A stretch of 14,612 bases of DNA. Source: UBA4421 sp028228615 (GTDB lineage: Bacteria; Pseudomonadota; Gammaproteobacteria; Pseudomonadales; Azotimanducaceae). Of this stretch, positions 1 through 7,175 are shown one piece after another. The stretch is from NCBI GenBank assembly GCA_028228615.1, contig JAOJBS010000034.1, positions 1 to 14,612 on the forward strand. The letters are read 5' to 3'. A program made the translations under genes and the position numbers. Below the pieces are notes generated by a model that saw only the letters and a program-made list of their open reading frames with translations, was not told the DNA's origin and ran no database searches. The first letter of the stretch is position 1, and each line of letters starts with the position of its first letter.

Positions 1-103
1 GCGAATATTAACTTTGCGATACCCTGATTTGGCGCTCCCAGATTGGTCATTATCATGCTAGATTTGATGGTTAATAGATCTTAACGAGTTGAGGAGTTTG
101 GCA

Positions 104-2359
104 ATGGCTGAAGCACGAGAATTTAAGCAAATTGGAACGAGCCCTGTGCGTCCAGATGGCATTGATAAAGTCACAGGCCGCGCCCAGTTTGGTGCCGATA
201 TGATTCTGCCCAACATGATTTACGGTAAGGTGTTACGCAGCCCCCATGCTCACGCCAAGATTAAGAGTGTCGATTTAAGTGGCGCGTTAGCAATTCCCGG
301 CGTTTTCGCCGCAATCAGCGGTGCAGATTTTCCCGGTGGTGCTTTAGAAGGCGAGGCCAGTGGCGAAGGAGGAGGGTCTTTAACAGACATCGCTAAAAAC
401 GTTATTGCCAGAAACAAAGTGCTTTATCACGGCCATGCAGTTGCGGCGGTTGCCGCTTCAACACCTCGCTTGGCGCAGGAAGCTCTGAAAGCAATTAAGG
501 TTGAATATGAAACGCTGCCACCGGTCCTAGATGTGGTGGCGGCTATGGCGGATGCCTCGCCATTGGTCGATGAAAACAACTTCACCAACCTGCCAGAGAA
601 GCCCGAAAACCCCAGTAACGTAGCCAATGTCGGTCGCTTAGAGCGCGGCAACTTGGATGAGGGTTTTGCGGCGGCGGACATAGTTGTTGAGCGTGAGTTT
701 AAATGTCCTATGGCGCACCAAGGGTACATTGAACCCCATGCATGTGTGGCGAGTATTGATGAGACCGGTCGCGGTACCGTCTGGTGTTCTACTCAGGGTC
801 ACTTTGAATTTCGTACCGCCACGGCAAAAATGCTGAACAAAAATATTGCCGACCTTAAGTTTGTTGCCACTGAAATTGGTGGTGGTTTTGGCGGTAAAAC
901 GGTCGTTTACCTAGAGCCTTTGGCCACCATGCTTTCGGAAAAGTCCGGTCGCCCAGTGAAAATGTCGATGAGCCGCGAAGAGGTCTTTCGCGCCACCGGT
1001 CCTGCTTCGGGCACTGTTGCACGGGTGAAAGTGGGTTTGAAGAATGACGGCACCATTACAGCGGCTCAGTCTTGGATTGCCTTTGAAGCAGGCGCTTTTG
1101 CTGGCGCACCCTATATGCCTGGCGCCATGACCATTTACGCACCTTACAAGTTAGAGAACTTTTTGGTGGAGACTTTTGACGTGCTAGTGAACAAGCCAAA
1201 GGTTGCGGCCTATCGTGCGCCGGGCGCACCCCAAGCCATGCACGCTTTTGAATGTGCATTGGATGAGGCCGCACAACTATTAGATATGGACCCTATTGAC
1301 CTGCGTTTACATAACGCCGCTGAAGAGGGCACCCAAGCTTCCTACGGACCTAAGTATCCTGTTATCGGTTTTAGAGAATGTCTTGAGGCCGCTAAAAATC
1401 ACCCCAATTATGCTGCGCCCATTCCTGAAGGTGCAGGCCGCGGTGTTGCTGCGGGTTTCTGGTTTAACGTGGGCATGCAGTCTAGTGCCGAGGTTCATAT
1501 TAATGACAACGGTACCGTGATGGTTGTTGAAGGCAGCCCAGATATTGGTGGCTCTAGGGCGTCTATGTGTCTTATGGCGGCGGAAACTCTGGGTATCGAG
1601 TATGCAGATGTGCGCGCGCAAGTGGGCGACACAGAAAGCACCGGATTTTGTAATGTTACAGGCGGAAGCCGTACTACATTTGCTACCGGCATGGCGGTGA
1701 CCCAAGCGTGTGAAGACGTCATTGCTGACTGCAAGCGTCGTGCAGCCATGACATGGGGCTTAGATGAAGACCAAGTTGAATGGGAAGACGGTCAAGCAAT
1801 TCCCGGTCCTGGCGTGAACGCAGACGTGAAACCTTTGAGTCTTGCGGAACTAGCAGGCAAAGCGGCTAAGACCGGTGGTCCCATTCAGGGGCGTGCCTCT
1901 CTTAACGCTCAGGGCGCTGGCGCAAGTTTCTCAGTGAATTTTGCTGACATCCGAGTGGATCGCGAAACAGGCAAAGTAGACGTGTTGAGTTACACCGCCA
2001 TTCAAGACGCGGGCAAAGCCATTCACCCGGCTTACGTAGAAGGTCAGATGCAAGGCGGCGCCGCTCAAGGATTGGGATGGGCGTTAAACGAAGAGTATAT
2101 TTTTGATGACGAAGGTATTCTGCAAAATGCTGGGTTCTTGGATTATAGAATTCCAGTGGCCTCGGACTTACCGATGATTGATACACACATCGTAGAAGTG
2201 GCTAATCCAAGACATCCATTTGGTGTTAGAGGCGTTGGTGAAACGCCCATCGTTGCACCGTTGGCTGTGGCAACTAATGCCATTTCGAGATCTTTGCAAC
2301 AACGAGTCTGTGAACTGCCTTTATCGCCACCACGGTTGTTGGCACAAATTGACGGTTAG
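104..2359 (+). CDS. Molybdenum hydroxylase large (molybdopterin-binding) subunit, xanthine dehydrogenase/CoxL family
   Basis: This is the catalytic subunit of a molybdopterin hydroxylase, which oxidises a small organic substrate using water as oxygen source. The 751-residue length is normal for the family. The N-terminal part (about residues 10-130) reads like the a/b hammerhead domain, with KVTGRAQFGAD and LRSPHAHAKI. The cofactor-binding part has GGGFGGK (259-265), AYRAPGAPQ (369 on), GGSRASM, GGSRTTFATG and the C-terminal GVGE (710-713), whose Glu is the expected catalytic base. The AYRCSFR loop of form I CO dehydrogenase is absent, so it is not a typical CODH; the substrate cannot be told. 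I chose ATG 104 because GAGGAG (91-96) lies 7 bases upstream; the in-frame TTG at 89 overlaps that site. No FAD or 2Fe-2S subunit gene follows. They may lie upstream, where one frame is open from the window edge to a stop at 59-61. Confidence 0.93.
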   Translation: MAEAREFKQIGTSPVRPDGIDKVTGRAQFGADMILPNMIYGKVLRSPHAHAKIKSVDLSGALAIPGVFAAISGADFPGGALEGEASGEGGGSLTDIAKNVIARNKVLYHGHAVAAVAASTPRLAQEALKAIKVEYETLPPVLDVVAAMADASPLVDENNFTNLPEKPENPSNVANVGRLERGNLDEGFAAADIVVEREFKCPMAHQGYIEPHACVASIDETGRGTVWCSTQGHFEFRTATAKMLNKNIADLKFVATEIGGGFGGKTVVYLEPLATMLSEKSGRPVKMSMSREEVFRATGPASGTVARVKVGLKNDGTITAAQSWIAFEAGAFAGAPYMPGAMTIYAPYKLENFLVETFDVLVNKPKVAAYRAPGAPQAMHAFECALDEAAQLLDMDPIDLRLHNAAEEGTQASYGPKYPVIGFRECLEAAKNHPNYAAPIPEGAGRGVAAGFWFNVGMQSSAEVHINDNGTVMVVEGSPDIGGSRASMCLMAAETLGIEYADVRAQVGDTESTGFCNVTGGSRTTFATGMAVTQACEDVIADCKRRAAMTWGLDEDQVEWEDGQAIPGPGVNADVKPLSLAELAGKAAKTGGPIQGRASLNAQGAGASFSVNFADIRVDRETGKVDVLSYTAIQDAGKAIHPAYVEGQMQGGAAQGLGWALNEEYIFDDEGILQNAGFLDYRIPVASDLPMIDTHIVEVANPRHPFGVRGVGETPIVAPLAVATNAISRSLQQRVCELPLSPPRLLAQIDG

Positions 2360-2396
2360 TATTTATACTGCGGTCGATGGCTATAACGGCAAATAG

Positions 2397-2420
2397 AAAG
2401 CGGGCTTTGCCCCCTTTTTT
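2397..2420 (+). terminator. Rho-independent terminator after the molybdenum hydroxylase gene
   Basis: AAAG-c-GGGC (2397-2405) pairs with GCCC-c-CTTT (2409-2417) around a TTT loop, with one C/C mismatch, and runs into a T tract ending at 2420. It lies 37 bases after the stop codon. It should separate this gene from the MoaD-like gene downstream. Confidence 0.85.
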
Positions 2421-2551
2421 AATAGCTCGTTTATGAGGGTTTTTGTTCAGATTTGATGCAGATTTTGGTCGCCGTAGTGTGCCAAAGAGTGTTTGTGAAC
2501 GTGCAAACTGATAGCTCGCCCAATGAAGAGGGCCTAACGGATTAAGTGGCT

Positions 2552-2794
2552 ATGGTGAAAGTGGTGTTGTCGGAAAATTTTTCGGTGTTGGCTGATGGGT
2601 GCCGAGAGCTAGAGTTGCCGGTAGATAACTATCGCGATGCGATCGCAGAACTTGTCGCCCGTTGGCCCCAATTGGCGCCCTTGCTAGAGCGGTCTTCTGT
2701 GGCCATAGACGGCCTGATTTATCAGGACGCCATGTATGAACCGCTACACAGCGACAGCGAGATATATTTTATGCCGCGTATTGAAGGGGGTTGA
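2552..2794 (+). CDS. MoaD/ThiS-like ubiquitin-fold sulfur carrier protein
   Basis: A small protein of about 80 residues ending in Gly-Gly, the hallmark of MoaD/ThiS sulfur carriers. These are adenylated at the C-terminus, converted to a thiocarboxylate, and donate sulfur, in the MoaD case to the dithiolene of molybdopterin. The N-terminal strand (VKVVLSENFSVLADG), the helix (YRDAIAELVARWPQL) and the late VAIDG strand fit the beta-grasp pattern. The end is MPRIEGG. There is no MoaE, MoeB or ThiF gene in the window, so partner and pathway are uncertain; the molybdenum enzyme next door makes MoaD more likely than ThiS. The start is uncertain: GTG at 2546 follows directly on an in-frame TAA, ATG is at 2552, and neither has a clear ribosome site (GGA at 2539-2541 suits the ATG loosely). 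Confidence 0.82.
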   Translation: MVKVVLSENFSVLADGCRELELPVDNYRDAIAELVARWPQLAPLLERSSVAIDGLIYQDAMYEPLHSDSEIYFMPRIEGG

Positions 2795-2830
2795 CGCTGA
2801 GGACCATTTTTAGACTCAGCGCCGCTTTTT
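2795..2830 (+). terminator. Hairpin with T tract directly after the MoaD-like gene
   Basis: CGCTGAG (2795-2801) and CTCAGCG (2815-2821) form a perfect 7-bp stem with a 13-base loop, starting at the base after the stop codon. Five T follow at 2826-2830, after a four-base gap. The large loop and offset T run make it a moderate terminator. Confidence 0.6.
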
Positions 2831-2851
2831 GCTTGTTTGCTTATTTGCCTT
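2828..2851. repeat. Imperfect 8-bp tandem repeat, three copies
   Basis: TTTGCTTG, TTTGCTTA and TTTGCCTT follow one another with no gap, just past the terminator hairpin and between the MoaD-like and DUF2239 genes. It is T-rich low-complexity sequence and may only extend the terminator T tract. Confidence 0.5.
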
Positions 2852-2934
2852 TTGGGTATTCACCGCTTTAACCAGCGCCCTCTATGCTAACAGTTTCCTT
2901 AATCTAGCTACCCCTGCCATTAATCTTCCGCTAT

Positions 2935-3504
2935 TTACCAGGCTCCTTGGGCCAAAAACTTTGCCCGTCCTGCAATGTCTACTGGCCATTCACTCAACTG
3001 TCCGCTGAAGCCAGCTTCGTCCTTGGCGTAGAGGCAGCGCAATGCTTCCTCATAGCCGGGTAAATCCCCTGCAATGGCATGACAAAATTTGTAGGTCAAA
3101 TTTTGCGCCTGCTCGCGGTTATTTTGCTCGTTGATTTGCGGGTCTCTGCGCGCTGCGTCTATGAGTTTCCTTAAGGTCACCGACGGCCCGCCTTTTTGGC
3201 CAGCTAACCATTCCCAATGCCTGGGCAGTAGCGTGACCTCTTTACCAACGACCCCTAGTTTTGGTCTGCCCGGACCCTTTTTTGTTGGTGTATTAGATGC
3301 GGGGTAACTGGCGGCCTTACGCTTCACCAACTCGGCATCACCGCTCAGGTCAATGTCCATAATGGCGTAGGTTTCATCGTTAAAAATCAGTACCGATTCC
3401 GCACTTTGGCTCTTTAGGTGGTGAAAGGCCGCCAAGGCTGCTTCTTCAAGGCTGCCGGTGATTAGGCATTGCTTGGGCGTAAACGCAGAAAATGACAAGG
3501 ACAT
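2935..3504 (-). CDS. DUF2239 family protein, possible ribbon-helix-helix DNA-binding protein
   Basis: A 189-residue soluble protein that I recognise as DUF2239, a family without known function. The start is ATG 3504 (MSLSFSAF); a TTG 14 codons upstream lies in the probable promoter. Residues 71-84 are basic and Gly/Pro-rich with GPGRPKLG, similar to an AT-hook core. Residues 88-120 run as a short strand (KEVTLLP), a helix (RHWEWLAGQKG) and a Gly-Pro-Ser turn into a second helix (VTLRKLIDAARR). That order and spacing match the ribbon-helix-helix pattern of CopG/Arc/MetJ-type regulators; this is my inference. The C-terminal half is mixed alpha with no motif I know. It is transcribed alone; the next gene on this strand is 235 bases upstream. 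Two ACCWWGGT boxes in its promoter fit autoregulation. Confidence 0.85.
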   Translation of the reverse strand: MSLSFSAFTPKQCLITGSLEEAALAAFHHLKSQSAESVLIFNDETYAIMDIDLSGDAELVKRKAASYPASNTPTKKGPGRPKLGVVGKEVTLLPRHWEWLAGQKGGPSVTLRKLIDAARRDPQINEQNNREQAQNLTYKFCHAIAGDLPGYEEALRCLYAKDEAGFSGQLSEWPVDIAGRAKFLAQGAW

Positions 3505-3523
3505 GTAGTACTTCAATAATAAA

Positions 3524-3588
3524 ACCAAGGTAAATATATTAAGCAAAAACCCACCTTAATTAAACCTTGGTAAAATAAAAGAGATCAA
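3524..3588 (-). promoter_or_regulatory. Predicted DUF2239 promoter with paired ACCWWGGT boxes
   Basis: On the minus strand, TTGATC (3583-3588) is followed after 18 bases by TTTAAT (3559-3564). The 8-bp box at 3564-3571 (ACCTTGGT on the plus strand) sits in the spacer touching the -10. A second box, ACCAAGGT, lies at 3524-3531, exactly 40 bp away, and a half site ACCTT lies at 3553-3557. The boxes are pseudo-palindromes (ACC-AT pair-GGT), each flanked by AAA on the left and TAAA on the right. The promoter match is moderate. Confidence 0.4.
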
Positions 3589-3604
3589 CGGTAGAACAAC
3601 GTAG

Positions 3605-3691
3605 ATGGAAGAAGAAAGCCAGGGCGTGAAAGCGGCAAAGGCAAAGGCAAAGGCAAAGGCAAAGGCGAGGTGCCGTGTGTCAGTGTTGTAA
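3605..3691 (+). CDS. Short ORF with Ala-Lys repeats (28 residues), doubtful
   Basis: ATG 3605 opens a frame of 28 codons: an acidic start (MEEESQGVK), then five Ala-Lys pairs encoded by the perfect hexamer repeat at 3634-3663, then ARCRVSVL and TAA. The hexamer unit keeps the frame. There is no convincing ribosome site before the ATG and no relative that I recognise. It is divergent from the DUF2239 gene and could be transcribed from the same spacer. It may equally be a chance frame through a simple repeat. Confidence 0.2.
   Translation: MEEESQGVKAAKAKAKAKAKARCRVSVL
3634..3666. repeat. Hexamer tandem repeat, GGCAAA x 5 plus partial copy
   Basis: Five perfect copies of GGCAAA run from 3634 to 3663, followed by GGC. 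Perfect copies suggest recent slippage and possible copy-number variation. It lies in the 235-base spacer between the DUF2239 and hexapeptide-repeat genes; the rest of that spacer (3692-3739) shows nothing. Confidence 0.9.
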
Positions 3692-3739
3692 ATTAGCGGC
3701 TTGAAAGTCGGCGCATTGGATGGGAATTGACGCCAAGGA

Positions 3740-4288
3740 TTACTGCCCGGTGAGGAGTTTCTCTAGGTCTATCTTGCGCTGGGCCATTTTGGCCAGCTGC
3801 TCATCCTCAGACCAAACTCGATGGTTGCCTTGGCTGTAGGCGATGCCGTTGTCATAGTAGGCCAGTGCATTCAAGCGGTTAGCGACAAAGTTGTTGCGTT
3901 GGGCGATGACTTTTGCCGGTGTGCCAGCAACGATTGAATTCGGCGGAATCACCGCGCCTTCTCGGACCAAACTGTTGCCCGCGACGATTGAATTTTCACC
4001 AATGACCGCGCCGTCCATAATAGTGGCGTTAATGCCAATCAGGCAGTTGTCGCCAATAGTTGCGCCGTGAATGGTGCAGTGGTGAGTGATTGAACAATAT
4101 TCACCAATAATGGTTGGCCCATCTGCAATATGAATCATGGTGAAATCTTGGATATTGGTGAAGGCACCAATTTCTATATGCGAGGACTCAGCCCTCATCA
4201 CCACATTAGACCAGATGGATACGCCTTCAGCGATTTCAATTTTTCCGTAAAGTTCGGCGCTGGCCGCCTGCCAAATCGGTTGCTGCAT
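3740..4288 (-). CDS. Gamma-carbonic-anhydrase-like hexapeptide-repeat protein (YrdA/PaaY type)
   Basis: A 182-residue left-handed beta-helix protein. Hexapeptide repeats run through about residues 10-130, seen as repeated I-[GAED]-x(4) steps, for example IGEYCS, IGDNCL and IGENSI. The gamma carbonic anhydrase metal site is present by pattern: Gln47-Asp48 before His53, then His69 and His74 five apart (ITHHCTIHG). Family members form trimers with zinc or iron between subunits; some are carbonic anhydrases and others, such as PaaY, are thioesterases. Activity therefore cannot be settled here. The C-terminal helix (about 133-180) is typical of the family. ATG 4288 is supported by AAGGA about 8 bases upstream. 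The gene lies 92 bases after the exported phosphodiesterase gene on the same strand, and could share its transcript. Confidence 0.88.
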   Translation of the reverse strand: MQQPIWQAASAELYGKIEIAEGVSIWSNVVMRAESSHIEIGAFTNIQDFTMIHIADGPTIIGEYCSITHHCTIHGATIGDNCLIGINATIMDGAVIGENSIVAGNSLVREGAVIPPNSIVAGTPAKVIAQRNNFVANRLNALAYYDNGIAYSQGNHRVWSEDEQLAKMAQRKIDLEKLLTGQ

Positions 4289-4322
4289 GATGGTTTTCCT
4301 TATTATTTTTGCAAATGATTAG

Positions 4323-4360
4323 ATCAGACCAGCGCTGCGAATTGGCACCGCCGGTCTGAT
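4323..4360. repeat. Perfect 8-bp inverted repeat between two minus-strand genes
   Basis: ATCAGACC (4323-4330) is mirrored by GGTCTGAT (4353-4360) with a 22-base loop. Neither strand has a T run after it, so it is not a standard terminator. It could be an RNA hairpin affecting read-through from the phosphodiesterase gene, or a protein site. Confidence 0.45.
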
Positions 4361-4380
4361 GAAGAGGGTGAGTTGCGCGC

Positions 4381-5625
4381 TTAGCGTTGGCTGCTCAGCA
4401 CAATGGATGGGTTTTGCCCGGGCGCGGTCAATGCGTTTTCCACAACAAAGGGCAGGTCTAATGTATCAACCACTTTCCCCGGTTTCACGTGTAACTCGTA
4501 CTCGCCATGTTCTGGTACGGTGATACGGTCTGTCCCGAGTAATAGGCTGTGGGCGCCGGTGTACCTCAACTGCATGTTCATATCAGAGTTATTGCTGAGG
4601 GTGACAATGGCCACACTGGTGTCTGGGCGGTAGGTCAGCTTAGATGTGCTGAGGCTTGCTTGAAGGATAGGGATCAGGTCAGGCGCACGCCCCATTAGAG
4701 TATTACGCGTCCAAACTACCGTGCGTTTAGCAAAAAGGCCCTCTTTGAGAGCGGCAATGGATTTGTCTTTGGCCAGCACTAAGGTGACCGGACGGTGGCC
4801 GCCTTCATGAGGCTTGTAGTCCCAGTCAATCAAGTCGTGAACATCAGACACGCCTATGATCGCTAAGTCGTACTCCAGAGCAATGGCAAAAGCCTCCTCG
4901 GAATAATAGTCGCCGTTAGCAATTTCAATGCCGTTAAGAATGCCGTTTTTGGCATTTTGCGCGTGGAAATCGTTTATGCGCGCAATACCGTCAGGTGCTT
5001 GCCTAGTCCAGTCCGGGTGGTTCCAAAAGATGAATGCACCCTGGTTATGCGCCGCTTCTACCGTATTTTGCGAGGGCCATTGGTTGGCGGCGGTGTAGTA
5101 ACCCAGAACGTCAGACTTATCCTTAGGAGGGTTCTTTACCTTAAGTAGTTTGTTGGCGTCTTCAATAAAGATCGCATTAATGTGCCCTGCCGGTGCTTCG
5201 CGTGTAATTTCGCTGCCGCGGATGACCATTAACGTAGACCCCTCTGCGGCACTTGCTGCCTCAATGTAGGCTCTGTTTCTGTCCGGGTTGAGTAAGTCTG
5301 CTCTATGGGGTTGGTATTCTAAATGCTCGGTAATCGCCAAGCCGTCTAAACCGTCTTGCAATGCTTCAGCTACGCGGATTTTCGGCCATACGTGGCCATC
5401 AGAAAACACGCTGTGGGTGTGTAGGTCTACAACAAGAGTTTTGTATTCCTTAGTGTCTGGGAATTCGATGGTGCGGTCATTAGGGCCAGTAGGTGTCTGT
5501 GCTGTGCCATGACCCAGTGCAATACTCGGTGCGAGCACAGCTGCACATATCAGTAAGGTGCCCAGGTAGGATTGACGTGATGGATGAATTATTTTTCTAA
5601 TAGGCGTTGTCGCTGCGTTGATCAT
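4381..5625 (-). CDS. Exported PHP-domain phosphoesterase (Sb-PDE-like phosphodiesterase)
   Basis: A 414-residue protein with a signal peptide: basic residues at 10-17, hydrophobic core about 20-37 (YLGTLLICAAVLAPSIALG) and likely cleavage near residue 38. The mature part is a PHP metal-dependent phosphoesterase. Visible metal-site elements are LHTHS (His69, His71), ITEH (Glu100, His101), RGSE (Glu139), GHINA (His148), WNHPDW (His203) and SDVHD (Asp261, His263). The whole-length pattern resembles the Sb-PDE phosphodiesterases known from organophosphate-degrading sphingomonads. The C-terminal 110 residues look like a beta-rich add-on. It probably works in the periplasm on a phosphodiester or phosphate ester; the substrate is unknown. 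ATG 5625 has GAGGA 6 bases upstream. Phased A tracts lie further upstream. Confidence 0.85.
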   Translation of the reverse strand: MINAATTPIRKIIHPSRQSYLGTLLICAAVLAPSIALGHGTAQTPTGPNDRTIEFPDTKEYKTLVVDLHTHSVFSDGHVWPKIRVAEALQDGLDGLAITEHLEYQPHRADLLNPDRNRAYIEAASAAEGSTLMVIRGSEITREAPAGHINAIFIEDANKLLKVKNPPKDKSDVLGYYTAANQWPSQNTVEAAHNQGAFIFWNHPDWTRQAPDGIARINDFHAQNAKNGILNGIEIANGDYYSEEAFAIALEYDLAIIGVSDVHDLIDWDYKPHEGGHRPVTLVLAKDKSIAALKEGLFAKRTVVWTRNTLMGRAPDLIPILQASLSTSKLTYRPDTSVAIVTLSNNSDMNMQLRYTGAHSLLLGTDRITVPEHGEYELHVKPGKVVDTLDLPFVVENALTAPGQNPSIVLSSQR

Positions 5626-5725
5626 GAGCGGTCCTCAAAATAGTGGCACGAATAGAAAAGTTGTCCAAACATTGTACGCTTTGGGCGCTAGTTTGCCTGT
5701 TTTTTTGCGCACCGCGTCGGCGACA

Positions 5726-5758
5726 TTTTGCAGTTTTTTTGCAGCTTTTTTATAGACA
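5726..5758. repeat. 11-bp tandem repeat with phased T tracts, possible curved DNA
   Basis: TTTTGCAGTTT and TTTTGCAGCTT stand head to tail, followed by a partial third copy TTTTATAG. T runs at 5726-5729, 5734-5740 and 5746-5751 have centres 10-11 bp apart, the spacing that gives intrinsic bends. A further T7 run lies at 5700-5706. The block lies about 100 bases upstream of the phosphodiesterase start and 20-50 bases after the MFS stop. Confidence 0.7.
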
Positions 5759-5777
5759 GAGGGTGTTAACGATGACC

Positions 5778-7004
5778 TTAGGCTTGAGTTTTTTTCTTCT
5801 GTGTTTTACTTAAAACAAATGCGAAGAGCGGCAGATAAACAGCAAAGGTAAACCAGTAGGGTAAGTCTGGTTGTATCTGATAAAAGAATCCACCCAGTAA
5901 CGGGCCAATGGTGAAGCCTAATGGTCCACAAGATCCAGCCACACCCGCTACTGCGCCTTGTTCGTGTGCTTCAACAGCCATAGATGCCCCAGACATAAAT
6001 GCCGGCCCAGCCAAGCCCATGCCTGCGCCTTGTAAGACCATTGCAACTAAGAGTAGGTATTGATTATCGGCTAAGGCTAAACATGCAAAAGCTAAAATCA
6101 GGATGGGCATAGCAATGCGCAGCCAGTGAAAGGGCGACAGATCGAAGCGCTGCATTAAGCCTATTTGGCTGGCTAAAGATGCCGCGGCAGAACACCCCAT
6201 GGCGAGGCCAAAGGTCTGTGCGGTTTCTACAGCGGTAAGCCCTAGTACGTCTTGAAAACGAAAGGCCAGTGTTTGCTGGACTAAAGCCATACCCATGAAC
6301 ATCAGTGCGCCGACTATGATAAAGGGCAAAATTCGTGGGTCAAAGTAGCTTAGGTTTTTGCTCTTAGTCTCTGGGGCTTTGGTGGCAGTTGGACTGTCTG
6401 GAAGAAAGAAGATGACAAACAGCGCCGTGACTAGGGCTAAGCCTGATGCGACCCACAAAGGCGTGAGCAGAGTTATGCCGGCAAGTAGACCCCCTATTGC
6501 AGGGCCTAAAATTCCGCCTAAGTTATTTGCAGCGCCCACTGCGCCCATACCTTTGGTGCGATTACTTAGGTCAGTAATGTCGGCCATGTAGGCACTGCTG
6601 GCGGGCATGATTGCGGACATCACGGATGCGTGCATAACCCTTGTCAGCATGAGTAACAGATAACCCGTTAGCGGTATCAGTATGCCCATCAAGGTGGCAT
6701 GAAAGACTATGGCAAATAGCAGGTTGCCACAGCTGTAGCCGATGAGGCCAAAGATCATAATTTTCTTGCGGCCAACTCGGTCGCTGAGCCGACCCCAACG
6801 AGGGCTGGCAAGGAAAACCACCAGTGAAGATGCGGCGATGATTGAACTGATCTGCAGTTCGCTGAAGCCCACTTCTCGGCCTAACGGTCCAAGAATGGCG
6901 AATAGCACAGTGAAGCCGAAGCCCACTGATACAAGCGCTAAAAGCAGTATAACTCTGGCGTAGCGATACTCGCTGGTTGATTTGGGCAGGTTGGCGTTGA
7001 TCAA
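5778..7004 (-). CDS. MFS transporter, 12-helix drug:H+ antiporter-like
   Basis: A 408-residue inner-membrane transporter with two blocks of six hydrophobic helices joined by a polar loop around residues 205-225 (SPTATKAPETKSKN). The loop after helix 2 carries MFS motif A (GRLSDRVGRKK, 71-81). GGILGPAIGG (163-172) in helix 5 resembles the antiporter motif C, and a similar GFTIGPLLGG occurs in the second half. This points to a DHA1-like efflux pump, perhaps TetA-related; the substrate is unknown. The C-terminus is basic (KTQKKKTQ). The only plausible start is TTG 7004: an in-frame TAA lies two codons upstream and there is no ATG before the first helix. No good ribosome site is seen, so expression may be weak. 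It is divergent from the small membrane protein gene. Confidence 0.88.
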   Translation of the reverse strand: MINANLPKSTSEYRYARVILLLALVSVGFGFTVLFAILGPLGREVGFSELQISSIIAASSLVVFLASPRWGRLSDRVGRKKIMIFGLIGYSCGNLLFAIVFHATLMGILIPLTGYLLLMLTRVMHASVMSAIMPASSAYMADITDLSNRTKGMGAVGAANNLGGILGPAIGGLLAGITLLTPLWVASGLALVTALFVIFFLPDSPTATKAPETKSKNLSYFDPRILPFIIVGALMFMGMALVQQTLAFRFQDVLGLTAVETAQTFGLAMGCSAAASLASQIGLMQRFDLSPFHWLRIAMPILILAFACLALADNQYLLLVAMVLQGAGMGLAGPAFMSGASMAVEAHEQGAVAGVAGSCGPLGFTIGPLLGGFFYQIQPDLPYWFTFAVYLPLFAFVLSKTQKKKTQA

Positions 7005-7033
7005 TTCTTATGTCGGTAAATTTTGCAGGGGCG

Positions 7034-7134
7034 CAGTCTACCTTAAATCGACACCTTCTTTTTGCCTAACTTCCACTGATCGCATTAATGTTTGTCCGAG
7101 CATTTGGGTAAAGGCTTGGAAGCGCGGTAGACTG
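7034..7134. repeat. Mirrored 9-bp element in a divergent promoter region
   Basis: CAGTCTACC (7034-7042) and GGTAGACTG (7126-7134) are exact reverse complements 83 bases apart, between the MFS gene (-) and the small membrane protein gene (+). Each lies 30-42 bases upstream of the start it faces. TAGACT within the element could serve as a -10; on the plus strand TTGGGT stands 18 bases before it. Confidence 0.5.
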
Positions 7135-7175
7135 TCGCTGTGGTAAAGCACCCTTCAACCCATACCAGAGTGAAC

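Noticed and set aside
1..88. A promoter for the molybdenum hydroxylase (TTTGGC at 28-33, TATCAT at 51-56).
   Set aside because: Both hexamers match weakly, and a frame open from the window edge to 61 may be the end of an upstream gene in the same operon.
104..2359. Aerobic CO dehydrogenase large subunit (coxL).
   Set aside because: The form I signature AYRCSFR is replaced by AYRAPGAPQ, and no coxM/coxS genes follow.
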